This document shows positions 42,242-52,050 of a DNA stretch of 64,000 nucleotides, piece after piece. A program made the position numbers and the translations under genes. Within the stretch, counting starts at the first letter, position 1. Every line of letters starts with the position of its first letter. The notes under the pieces were generated by a model. That model was not told where the DNA came from, did no database searches, and was given only the letters and a program-made list of their open reading frames with translations. The DNA comes from DATARR01 sp036376245 (GTDB lineage: Bacteria > Acidobacteriota > Thermoanaerobaculia > Multivoradales > UBA5704): contig DASVAS010000047.1 in the NCBI GenBank assembly GCA_036376245.1, positions 1 through 64,000 on the forward strand. Direction: 5' to 3'.

Positions 42242-43606
42242 CTACTTCACCCACACCGTCTTGATGTTCACGAACTCGCGGATCCCCACCTCGGCCAGCT
42301 CGCGGCCGTAGCCGGAGTGTTTGACGCCGCCGAAGGGGAGGCGGGGGTCGGACTTGACGATGCCGTTGACGAAGACGCAGCCGGCGTCGATGTCGGCGGC
42401 GAGGGCTTCGCCGCGGGCGGGATCGCCGGTCCAGACGCTGGCGCCGAGGCCGAACTGGGAACGGTTGGCCAGCTCTACGGCGTGCTCGGCGTCGCGGGCG
42501 CGGATCACCGCCGCCACCGGTCCGAAGGTCTCTTCGTCGAAGGCCGGCATCCCGGGCTCGACGCCGGTCAGGACGGTCGGGGCGTAGAACCAGCCCTGGC
42601 CGTCGAGGCGGTGGCCGCCGGTCCGCAACTGGGCGCCGGCTGCGACGGTGCGCCGCACCTGGTCGTCGAGGTCGTCCAGGAGGTCCTGCCGGGCCATGGG
42701 GCCGACCTCGGTGGCGCGGTCCATGGGATCGCCCACCTTCAGCTCCTCCATGCGGCGGACGAATTCGCTTTCGAACTCGTCGGCGATCTCCTCTTCGACG
42801 ATGAAGCGCTTGGCGGCGATGCAGCTCTGGCCGGAGTTGATGGTGCGGGCGCGGGCGGCCTGCCGGGCGATCTCGGCGGGATCGGCGTCGGCGAGGACGA
42901 TGAAGGGGTCCGAGCCGCCCAGCTCGAGCACGGTCTTCTTGAGGCAGCGGCCGGCCTCGGCTGCCACCTCCATGCCGGCGCGGTCGCTGCCGGTGAGGGT
43001 CACGGCGCGGACGGCCGGGTGGGAGATCAGCCCCTTGACCCGGGGTGAGGGGACCAGCAGGGTGGTCATGCATCCCTCGGGAAAGCCGGCGTCGCGGAAG
43101 ACCTCCTCGATGGCGAGGGCCGAGCCCGGCACGTTGGCGGCGTGCTTGAGGAGCCCGACGTTGCCCGCCATCAGGGCCGGGGCGGCGAAGCGGAAGTGCT
43201 GCCAGAAGGGGAAGTTCCAGGGCATGATCGCCAGCACCGGCCCGATGGGGTCGTAGCGGACGCCGCTGCGGGTGGCGTCGGTGGCCACGTTCTCGGGGGC
43301 GAGGAAGCGCTCGGCGTGCTCGGCGTAGAAGTCGCAGACCCAGGCGCACTTGTCGATCTCGGACTCGGAGGCGGCGATGGGCTTGCCCATCTCCTCGGTC
43401 ATCAGCCGCCCGTACTCGTCGCACCGCTCCCGGAGCAGGTCGGCGGCGCGGGACATCAGGCGGGAGCGCTCCGCGAACGGGACCTTGCGCCAGGAGGCGA
43501 ACGCCTCTTCGGCCTGCTCCAGCTTCCGCTGGAGTTCCTGGTCGTCATGCTCGGGGTACTCGCGAAGGACTTCGCCAGTGGCAGGGTTGACGGCTTTCAT
43601 CGACAT
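42242..43606 (-). CDS. NAD(P)-dependent succinate-semialdehyde/aldehyde dehydrogenase
   Basis: Aldehyde dehydrogenase of 454 residues. Seen are the N-terminal AVNPATGEVLREYPEH typical of the YneI/Sad-GabD1 group, PWNFPFWQ, VTLTGSDRAG, the catalytic Glu in LELGGSDPFIV and the catalytic Cys in NSGQSCIAAKR, plus the C-terminal PFGGVKHSGYGRE. Oxidation of succinate semialdehyde is the most likely reaction, from family resemblance only. ATG 43606 is chosen, with GGAGG 7 bp upstream; ATG 43600 is two codons later. No operon partner. Confidence 0.9.
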   Translation of the reverse strand: MSMKAVNPATGEVLREYPEHDDQELQRKLEQAEEAFASWRKVPFAERSRLMSRAADLLRERCDEYGRLMTEEMGKPIAASESEIDKCAWVCDFYAEHAERFLAPENVATDATRSGVRYDPIGPVLAIMPWNFPFWQHFRFAAPALMAGNVGLLKHAANVPGSALAIEEVFRDAGFPEGCMTTLLVPSPRVKGLISHPAVRAVTLTGSDRAGMEVAAEAGRCLKKTVLELGGSDPFIVLADADPAEIARQAARARTINSGQSCIAAKRFIVEEEIADEFESEFVRRMEELKVGDPMDRATEVGPMARQDLLDDLDDQVRRTVAAGAQLRTGGHRLDGQGWFYAPTVLTGVEPGMPAFDEETFGPVAAVIRARDAEHAVELANRSQFGLGASVWTGDPARGEALAADIDAGCVFVNGIVKSDPRLPFGGVKHSGYGRELAEVGIREFVNIKTVWVK

Positions 43607-43690
43607 CTCCACACCTCCCGGTCCGAGGGAACGAGACAGGCCTCGGAGTTGCAACCTCCGGGCCGGATCTGTCGAGGAAGGGGAAAATCG

Positions 43691-43784
<94 letters not shown>

Positions 43785-43882
43785 GAGAAAGGCCCGTCAG
43801 GGACGCCACATTGTAGGGGCTGACAGGACGGGAGTAAAGAGAACCTTCAAGAGGGGGGTGGAATTCCGGGGGCACACCCTCC

Positions 43883-44052
43883 GAAGCCCTCACTCCCCGG
43901 CCCTCTCTCCCGACCCCTCCCTCCCACCCACACCGGGAGAGAGGGAGAGGTTAGTCAGGGTTAGTCTGCTTTTCTCCTCCGGCTAACTTCTCCTCCTCTC
44001 CCGGTGTGGGTGGGAGGGAGGGGTCGGGAGAGGAGGCCGGGAGGTGAGGGCC
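43883..44052. repeat. REPIN-like element 3 (170 bp)
   Basis: Inverted pair of CCCTCACTCCCCGGCCCT... and the matching GGCCGGGAGGTGAGGGC ends, each with a palindrome (CTCTCCCGACCCCTCCCTCCC and its complement), with an AT-richer spacer containing a GTTAGTC direct repeat. It lies 48 bp upstream of the transketolase start, hence in its promoter or leader. Confidence 0.85.
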
Positions 44053-44099
44053 GGGATAGACTAGGCCCGCCCTACGGGGCTATCGAGGAGGGAGCACAA

Positions 44100-46115
<2,016 letters not shown>

Positions 46116-46128
46116 GGGCTGGGCCGCC

Positions 46129-46134
46129 TATAAT
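46129..46134 (+). promoter_or_regulatory. -10 box of BrnT toxin-antitoxin pair
   Basis: Exact TATAAT ending 6 bp before ATG 46141, with no ribosome site, so a leaderless mRNA is expected. Confidence 0.65.
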
Positions 46135-46140
46135 CGCTCT

Positions 46141-46413
46141 ATGGAGTTCGAGTGGGATCCCGGGAAGGCGGCGGAGAACCTCAGGAAACATCGTGTCTCC
46201 TTTGAAGAGGGGACCTCCGTCTTTGGAGACCCATTGGCCCTCACGTTCAATGATCCTGACCATTCCGTTGGCGAGCGGCGTTCTCTGACTTTCGGGTTAT
46301 CTTTCGCTGGGCGCCTGCTCGTAATATCGCACACAGGACGCAGAGCAAAGATTCGATTGATCAGCGCCCGTACTGCGACTCGCCATGAAAGGAAGATCTA
46401 TGAAGAAGGTTAA
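46141..46413 (+). CDS. brnT: BrnT family toxin
   Basis: A 90-residue RelE-fold ribonuclease toxin. BrnT signatures are the start FEWDPGKAAENLRKHRVSFEE, DPLALTFNDPDHS, and RRSLTFGLS...LLVISHT, ending ISARTATRHERKIYEEG. Homologues cut mRNA and are kept silent by a partner antitoxin. The toxin is first in the operon, as in other BrnTA loci. Its end overlaps the antitoxin start by 14 bp. Confidence 0.93.
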   Translation: MEFEWDPGKAAENLRKHRVSFEEGTSVFGDPLALTFNDPDHSVGERRSLTFGLSFAGRLLVISHTGRRAKIRLISARTATRHERKIYEEG

Positions 46414-46693
46414 CCTACCATCTGACGAAGAAATGCGTCCTGAGTATCGGCGAGAGGACCTGGGGAAGGGTGTCCGAGGGAAGTATTATAAAGAGTACAC
46501 CAAAGGCACGAACCTGGTTTTGCTAAGCCCTGATGTTGCGCTTGCTTTTCCTACGGCAGATGCAGTCAATGAGGCGTTGCGGTCACTCATCAAAGTTGCT
46601 CAAGCGTCTACCCGATTTACCAAATCTTCCAAGCGGAGCGCCTCAAAGAGTGCCTCGCCGGCTGGACGAGGGAGCCGCACTGCAGCCAAGTGA
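46400..46693 (+). CDS. Antitoxin partner of BrnT
   Basis: A 97-residue protein starting at ATG 46400, with GGAAG upstream. It has an acidic EEMRPEYRREDL start, GVRGKYYKEYTKGTN, a VVLxPDVAxxFP-like segment (LVLLSPDVALAFP) and ADAVNEALRSLIKVA, a ribbon-helix-helix-like end that is the DNA-binding part in BrnT-associated antitoxins. This is the alternative to classical BrnA. The lysine/serine-rich C-terminal tail (TKSSKRSASKSAS) is unusual and may be disordered. Confidence 0.8.
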   Translation: MKKVNLPSDEEMRPEYRREDLGKGVRGKYYKEYTKGTNLVLLSPDVALAFPTADAVNEALRSLIKVAQASTRFTKSSKRSASKSASPAGRGSRTAAK

Positions 46694-46720
46694 CTCCGTA
46701 GGCTGATTTGGGAGGAAGAC

Positions 46721-47506
46721 GTGAGTAGCAGTAAGATTATAGTTGTCACAGGCGCCAGCAGCGGAATCGGAGCCGAACTAGCCCGCCAACTCGCAGCCCA
46801 AGGCCACCGTCTTGCCCTCGCCGCCCGCCGCAAAAAGGAACTCTCCGAAGTCGCCTCCCAATCCGGAACCGAAACGATTACCGTTGTCACCGATGTCCGC
46901 CGGCGCGCTGACATCGAGCAACTGCGGGACCGGACCCTCGAAGCCTTTGGGCACATCGACGTCTGGATCAACAACGCCGGGCGTGGGATCGGGAAGAGCG
47001 TTCTCGAGATCACGGACGAGGACTTCGACGAGATGATGCTCGTCAATACGAAGTCCGCTCTCTATGGGATGCAGGCCATCGTGCCGCATTTCAAGGAGCG
47101 TGGCTCGGGACACATCATCAATATCTCTTCGTTCCTGGGACGGGTCCCTGTCGCCACCGTCCGCTCGGTCTATAGCGCGGCCAAGGCGGCTCTCAATTCG
47201 TTGACGGCCAATCTTCGGATGGATCTCCGGCGTGAATATCCGGGCATTCACGTCTCGCTCGCGATACCGGCGATGGTTACGACGGAGTTCCCGAAGAACG
47301 CGCTGGGTGGGACTCCACCGGGACTGCCACCGACCGGACCGATGAAGCCTCAGACACCCGAGGAGGTTGCGGCGGCCATTGTGAAGCTGATCGAGGAGCC
47401 GGTGGCGGAGATCTATACCAACCCGGCCTCGGCGGAGATGGCACGGCAGTACTACGAGGATATTGGAGCGTTCGAGCCGGGTTTCGGACAGCCGCCTCGG
47501 GGGTAG
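46721..47506 (+). CDS. Short-chain dehydrogenase/reductase
   Basis: Classical SDR, 261 residues. Cofactor motif TGASSGIG (about residues 10-17), NNAG (about 88), the catalytic Ser in NISSF and YSAAK (Tyr-x3-Lys) are present. The arginine pair after the second strand (AARRKKEL) favours NADPH. Substrate unknown. The start is GTG with GGAGGAAG upstream. It stands alone between the two toxin-antitoxin loci. Confidence 0.9.
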   Translation: MSSSKIIVVTGASSGIGAELARQLAAQGHRLALAARRKKELSEVASQSGTETITVVTDVRRRADIEQLRDRTLEAFGHIDVWINNAGRGIGKSVLEITDEDFDEMMLVNTKSALYGMQAIVPHFKERGSGHIINISSFLGRVPVATVRSVYSAAKAALNSLTANLRMDLRREYPGIHVSLAIPAMVTTEFPKNALGGTPPGLPPTGPMKPQTPEEVAAAIVKLIEEPVAEIYTNPASAEMARQYYEDIGAFEPGFGQPPRG

Positions 47507-47511
47507 GAGCG

Positions 47512-47760
47512 TCACTCCTTGCTTCCGCGGTCATAGAGCTCTTCCCGGTTGAATTTCCAGCCTCCGGAGTCTCCCTGTCCCTCCTCTGTGAGGCGATGGA
47601 ACTCCGCGATCAACTCTTCGGTTGACCGCTCGGGCCGAGCCGCAGGCATGGCATCCTCCAGGCAGTGCTGAACGAACTGATCCAAGCTCATCCCCCGGCG
47701 TTCAGCGAGTTTCTGAGCCCTCTGGACCACCTGGTCATCGATGGACAGGTTCAGGATCAT
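47512..47760 (-). CDS. Ribbon-helix-helix antitoxin-like protein (orphan)
   Basis: An 82-residue protein: N-terminal beta-strand MILNLSIDD and helices VVQRAQKLAERRGMSLDQFVQHCLEDAM form a ribbon-helix-helix fold of the VapB/DUF6364 kind, and the C-terminal GGWKFNREELYDRG is the toxin-binding tail commonly followed by a VapC gene. No VapC is next to it: downstream is the SDR stop 5 bp away. It is therefore either orphan or has lost its toxin. Confidence 0.8.
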   Translation of the reverse strand: MILNLSIDDQVVQRAQKLAERRGMSLDQFVQHCLEDAMPAARPERSTEELIAEFHRLTEEGQGDSGGWKFNREELYDRGSKE

Positions 47761-47874
47761 GATGTCCCCTCCAGCGCAAGGGTAACATGGTCCCGAGTCA
47801 CCGTAACCTTCCGGGACGACGAGGTCTGGGCGGGGGTTGCCGAAGCCCGCGACATCGGCGTAAACTAAGCGTCG

Positions 47875-48420
47875 ATGAGATCCCAGAGCGCGGTGAACGA
47901 CCGGAAGATGAAGGAGCTGATCCTCTATCTGGCCTCGAAATCCGAGGATGATCCCCGGTTCTCAGCGACCAAGCTCAACAAGCTCCTGTTCTACTGCGAC
48001 TTCACGGCCTATCGCCAGTTCCGCCGGTCCATCACCGGCCATAGCTACCAGAAGCTTCCTTTCGGGCCAGTCCCCAAGGCCATCCTGCCGATCCTAGGCC
48101 AGATGAAGCGGGACGGCGAGTGCGAAGAGGTCCAGCGGGACTATTTTGGGAAGGAGCAGCGGAGGGTGCTGGCCCGGCGGTCTCCCGAAACCTCTGTCTT
48201 CTCCGACGAGGAGCTTCGGCTCGCCGATCAGATCGTTTTGGCGCTCTGGGAGAGCAGTGCCACTGAGGTGAGCGACCTGTCGCATGACTTCATAGGCTGG
48301 AAGGTCGCCGCCCCTTACGAGGTCATTCCCTACGAGACGGTCTTTGTAGGAGACCCTTCGATGCCCGTTAGCGAGGACGAGATCGAGTTCTGCGAACGGC
48401 TCGATCACGAGGCGGGATGA
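47875..48420 (+). CDS. Panacea-domain (PanA-like/SocA) antitoxin candidate
   Basis: A 181-residue helical protein with the Panacea (DUF4065) signatures: ATKLNKLLFYCDFTAYRQF (residues about 31-49), SITG (52-55), YQKLPFGPVPK (58-68). Panacea proteins neutralise many unrelated toxins encoded next to them. The following gene begins within its stop codon (ATGA), as in PanAT systems. A -10-like TAAACT ends 8 bp before ATG and no ribosome site is present, so the mRNA may be leaderless. An ATG 11 residues in is the alternative start. Confidence 0.85.
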   Translation: MRSQSAVNDRKMKELILYLASKSEDDPRFSATKLNKLLFYCDFTAYRQFRRSITGHSYQKLPFGPVPKAILPILGQMKRDGECEEVQRDYFGKEQRRVLARRSPETSVFSDEELRLADQIVLALWESSATEVSDLSHDFIGWKVAAPYEVIPYETVFVGDPSMPVSEDEIEFCERLDHEAG

Positions 48421-48689
48421 GCCGGGACCTTCGGAAGACGTCTCAGTTTCTCAAACAGGTCCACGAAGCTCGCCAGACGGTCCCAGAGCTCCTAGAAGTC
48501 ATAGGAGGTGCGGAGTGGGTTTTGGTGCGCCATCCTGAGCTGGGCATGGCCGTACCGGGGAAGCCTTACAGAAGCTGGCCTGTTCATCCCGAGGACGGCG
48601 TGACCTTCAAGATCCTCTACACTTTTGATCGTCGAGAGGTTGTGCTGCACGGTCTCCACACAGCGGTCGCGCCGGGGATGTGGAGATAA
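48417..48689 (+). CDS. Candidate toxin next to the Panacea gene
   Basis: A 90-residue protein that overlaps the Panacea gene by 4 bp. A helical start (SRDLRKTSQFLKQVHEARQTV) and a strand-rich end with basic residues (VTFKILYTFDRREVVLHGLHTAV) recall the RelE/HigB fold, but I cannot place it in a named family. As the partner of a Panacea antitoxin it is a toxin candidate by position. Confidence 0.65.
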   Translation: MSRDLRKTSQFLKQVHEARQTVPELLEVIGGAEWVLVRHPELGMAVPGKPYRSWPVHPEDGVTFKILYTFDRREVVLHGLHTAVAPGMWR

Positions 48690-48695
48690 GGACAA

Positions 48696-48785
48696 TGGCG
48701 GAGGGGGTGGGATTCGAACCCACGGGCCGCGTGAACGACCGGCGGTTTTCAAGACCGCTGCTTTAGACCGCTCAGCCACCCCTCC
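48696..48785 (-). tRNA. tRNA-Ser(TGA)
   Basis: Minus-strand class II tRNA, 90 nt including CCA. Acceptor GGAGGGG/CCCCTCC with G discriminator; anticodon stem GCGGT/ACCGC with loop CTTGAAA, anticodon TGA for TCA. It lies 18 bp after the serS stop on the same strand, so the synthetase and its tRNA are adjacent. Confidence 0.97.
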
Positions 48786-48803
48786 GGCGAAACCTTCAAC
48801 AGC

Positions 48804-50087
48804 TTACTTCGGCGCGGTAATCCGCTCCAGCCCCCCGGTGTAGCGGCGCAGGGGCTCCGGGATCACCACCGAGCCGTCCGCCTGCTGGTAGTTCTCCAGG
48901 ATGGCGATCAGCGTGCGGCCCACCGCCAGGCCCGAGCCGTTCAGGGTGTGCAGCAGCTTCGGCTTGCCACCCTCGGCGGGACGGTAGCGCAGGTTTGCCC
49001 GGCGAGCCTGGAAGTCCTCGCAGTTGCTGCAGGAGGAGATCTCCCGGTAGGCCTGCTGGCCCGGCAGCCAGACCTCGATGTCGTAGGTCTTGGCGGAACC
49101 GAAGCCCATGTCCCCCGTGGAGAGCGTCATCACCCGGTAGGGCAGCTCGAGGATCTGCAGGATCCGCTCGGCGTGGCCGGTCAGCTCCTCCAGGGCCTGG
49201 TAGCTGGTCTCGGCCGCGGTGAGCTGCACCAGCTCGACCTTGTTGAACTGATGCTGGCGGATCAGGCCGCGGACGTCCTTGCCATAGGAGCCGGCTTCGC
49301 TGCGGAAGCAGGGGGTGTAGGCCGTGTAGCGGACGGGCAGGCGGCTCTCGTCCAGGATCTCGTCGCGGTGCAGGTTGGTGACCGGCACCTCGGCGGTGGG
49401 GATCAGGTAATAGGGAAAGCCCTCCAGATGGAAGAGGTCAGCCTCGAACTTGGGGAGCTGCCCGGTGCCGACCAGGGTCTCGCGGTTGACGATGAAGGGC
49501 GGCAGGACCTCGGTGTAGCCGTGCTCGCGGGTGTGGAGGTCGAGCATGAAGCTGATGAGGGCGCGCTCCAGGAGGGCGCCGGCCCCGAAGTAGACGGTGA
49601 AGCGGGCGCCGGTGAGCTTGGCGCCGCGCTCGAAGTCGAGGATGCCGAGAGCCGGCCCGAGGTCCCAGTGGGCCTTGGGCTCGAAGTCGAATTCGCGCGG
49701 CGTCCCCCAGGTGCGCTCGCAGCGGTTGTCCGTTTCGTCCTTGCCGACTGGCACGCTCTCGTGCGGCAGGTTGGGGAGGGTGTACTCGATCCCCATCAGC
49801 TCGGGCTCGATGGTCTCCAGCCGCGCTTCCAGCTCTTCGATCCGCGACTTGAGGCGGCCCATGGCGGCGATCTCTTCCGAGGCGTCGCCGCCCTTGCGCT
49901 TGACCTCGCCGATGGCGCGGCTGGCCTCGTTGCGCTGGCGCTTGAGGTCTTCCACCTCCACCAGGGCGGCGCGGCGCTCGGCGTCCAGGCGCTGCCAGGC
50001 GTCGAGGGCGGCGGGGTCTGCTTTGCGGTTCGCCAGGCCCTGGCGAACCTTCTCGGGGTCGTCGCGGAGAAGGTCTCGGGAAAGCAT
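48804..50087 (-). CDS. serS: Seryl-tRNA synthetase
   Basis: Class II synthetase, 427 residues. The N-terminal coiled-coil arm (about 30-100) that contacts the long variable arm of tRNA-Ser is followed by the catalytic core, including motif 2 FRSEAGSYGKDVRGLIRQHQF and motif 3 GSGLAVGRTLIAILENYQ. Start ATG 50087 gives the standard MLSRDLLRDDPEKVRQGL beginning. The 9-bp-periodic hairpin lies in the divergent gap upstream. Confidence 0.97.
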   Translation of the reverse strand: MLSRDLLRDDPEKVRQGLANRKADPAALDAWQRLDAERRAALVEVEDLKRQRNEASRAIGEVKRKGGDASEEIAAMGRLKSRIEELEARLETIEPELMGIEYTLPNLPHESVPVGKDETDNRCERTWGTPREFDFEPKAHWDLGPALGILDFERGAKLTGARFTVYFGAGALLERALISFMLDLHTREHGYTEVLPPFIVNRETLVGTGQLPKFEADLFHLEGFPYYLIPTAEVPVTNLHRDEILDESRLPVRYTAYTPCFRSEAGSYGKDVRGLIRQHQFNKVELVQLTAAETSYQALEELTGHAERILQILELPYRVMTLSTGDMGFGSAKTYDIEVWLPGQQAYREISSCSNCEDFQARRANLRYRPAEGGKPKLLHTLNGSGLAVGRTLIAILENYQQADGSVVIPEPLRRYTGGLERITAPK

Positions 50088-50130
50088 GATGGGCGGAGTC
50101 TATCGCAGAGCCCGGGCCGGGAGAGGGGAG

Positions 50131-50218
50131 AAGGACACCAGGGACACCAGGGACCTCAAGGACACCAAGGACGAACGCAGGAGCTGTCCTTGAGGTCCCT
50201 GGTGTCCCTGGTGTCCTT
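50131..50218. repeat. 9-bp periodic hairpin, 33-bp perfect stem
   Basis: GGACACCAG, GGACACCAG, GGACCTCAA, GGACACCAA units at 9-bp spacing. Bases 50131-50163 are the perfect reverse complement of 50186-50218 (33 bp), with a 22-nt loop. It lies between divergent serS and the 50341 gene. A related copy is at 39483. Confidence 0.9.
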
Positions 50219-50340
50219 GGTGTCCTTAGCAGGGCCCACAACGCCCGAGCCCCTTGCTCCGTAGGAATTGGCAAGGAGTCAGATAACATGCGGCAGCCGA
50301 TGTTTCCGCGGCGGGACGCCTCGCCTTTTCAGGTCTTCGC

Positions 50341-52050
50341 GTGAACGAACCGATCGTCCGAGATTCGCTCCGGAGCGGAATGCTCCGGGTCCTGGTGCCC
50401 CTTGCCGCGCTGGCGGCCATCGCGGCCTTCGCGGGCCGCGAGGCCGATCCCGCCGCGGCGGCGGAGGGCGCCTATCTGGCCGTGCTCGCGGTGGCGGCCC
50501 TGCTTCCCGTCGCCTTTCTGTCGCCCCGGCCGGCTATAGAGCTGGGCCTGGGAGCCGTGCTGGCGACGGCGGCGGTCTGGGCTTTGTCGCCCGGGCCGGG
50601 CCGGGGAGCGGCGGTGGTGCTGCTGCTCGTCTCTACCCTGGCCGTCGCGGTGGGGCGGGCCCTCACCGGTCCCACTCTCAGCCTCCCTCCCTCCTTTACG
50701 GTCCCCCTGGCTCTCGGTCTCCAGGTGCTCCTGCGGGGCGACCTGCTGTTCGGACCGTCGCTGAGCCTCCGGACTCTCGTGGCCCTGGTGGTCCTGCCGG
50801 TGGCGGCGGGGATGGCGGTGTCGATGCTGGCGCGGCGGCATGGCGCGGTGCTTCCCCTGATCGCGGGCGGCACGGCGGCGCTGCTCGCTCCCGGGTTCAA
50901 CGTCGCCTCCACGCTGGCGCTGGTGGCCCTGGCGGCGGGGGACCTGCTGGCCTGGGAGGACGTCCGGTGGCCTTTCAGGGCTCTGGCGGCGGTCGCGTTG
51001 CTGGTCCCGGTGCTGTGGGATCCGCAGCCGGGCCTCGTGGCGTTGGTCTGCGGGCTCGCGCTGGCCCGGCCCGGCCTCGGGCTGGCGCTCGCCGTCCCGG
51101 TAGCGGCGGGGCTGGGCTGGTATTCGAAGATGCCGTTGGATGGCATGCTCCGCCAGCTCGCCAGCCTCCCGCTCGCGGTGCCGGGGATCGTCGTCCCGGA
51201 GCGGGACCGGCTGCGGGAGGCCCTGACGGCGGTCCTCCTGGTCGCCACCGTGCCGGTGGTCCCGAACGCCGGCGTCCTGGCGGCGCCGCTGGCGCTGGCG
51301 GCCCTGTCCCTGCGGCGAGACAACGCCTTCACCGTGCCGCAGCGGGTGTGGACCGGCGCGCTGCTGGGCGGCACGGCGATGCTCGCGTCCTATCCCTGGC
51401 TGCGCAGGGAACCCGTCGGCGTGGCCCTGTCGCTGCTGGGACTGCCGCCGGGACCCATCCTCGCGGTTCTGGTGGCCGGCGTCTTCCTGGTCCTGGCGGG
51501 GATGGGAGTCTGGATGGGCCGGGGATGGGGCGAGCCGCTGCGGTCGCTCCGGCTGGCCGGGCTGACGGCGGCGTGTCTCGCGCTCGCCGTGCTGGCCGCC
51601 CTCCCCGGCTCCGGCACGCCGCTGCTCCCGCCCGAGGTGCCGGTGGTGCTGGACGCGGCGCGGCCGGTCTGGGAGACCACGATCCCCGGGCAGGACGTGC
51701 GCGCCCTGGTGGTCGAGTCCAGCCTGTCCAACGGCGCGGCCCTGGCGCCCGGCACGCCGGTCGCGGTCGTCCATCTGCGGGACCTCGCGGGCCGGACGGT
51801 CGACTGGACCCTGCGCGCCGGCCAGGGCACGGGCGAATGGGCGGCGCGGCGGCCGGACGTGGCGCAGGCAGGAATCCAGGCGCCGATGCCCTGGGTCTCC
51901 TGGGTGGCCGGGGACTTCTTCGCGCAACGCTACCGGGAGCGGTGGACCCTGACGCGGCCGGAGCGGTTCGTCGGCCTGCGCGTCGAGCGCGCTCCCGGCG
52001 TGCCGCCGGACCTGGCCGTGGCGCTCTATCAACTGGAGATCCGCAGGTGA
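50341..52050 (+). CDS. Multi-pass membrane protein of unknown function
   Basis: A 569-residue protein with about a dozen transmembrane segments in residues 1-425, then a periplasmic-type soluble domain of about 140 residues (starts near LPPEVPVVLDAARPVWETTIPGQDVRALVVES). No family is recognised. The GTG 50341 start precedes the first charged, then hydrophobic stretch. The stop overlaps the GTG start of the next gene (GTGA), so both proteins are made from one transcript and may work together on the envelope. Confidence 0.75.
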   Translation: MNEPIVRDSLRSGMLRVLVPLAALAAIAAFAGREADPAAAAEGAYLAVLAVAALLPVAFLSPRPAIELGLGAVLATAAVWALSPGPGRGAAVVLLLVSTLAVAVGRALTGPTLSLPPSFTVPLALGLQVLLRGDLLFGPSLSLRTLVALVVLPVAAGMAVSMLARRHGAVLPLIAGGTAALLAPGFNVASTLALVALAAGDLLAWEDVRWPFRALAAVALLVPVLWDPQPGLVALVCGLALARPGLGLALAVPVAAGLGWYSKMPLDGMLRQLASLPLAVPGIVVPERDRLREALTAVLLVATVPVVPNAGVLAAPLALAALSLRRDNAFTVPQRVWTGALLGGTAMLASYPWLRREPVGVALSLLGLPPGPILAVLVAGVFLVLAGMGVWMGRGWGEPLRSLRLAGLTAACLALAVLAALPGSGTPLLPPEVPVVLDAARPVWETTIPGQDVRALVVESSLSNGAALAPGTPVAVVHLRDLAGRTVDWTLRAGQGTGEWAARRPDVAQAGIQAPMPWVSWVAGDFFAQRYRERWTLTRPERFVGLRVERAPGVPPDLAVALYQLEIRR

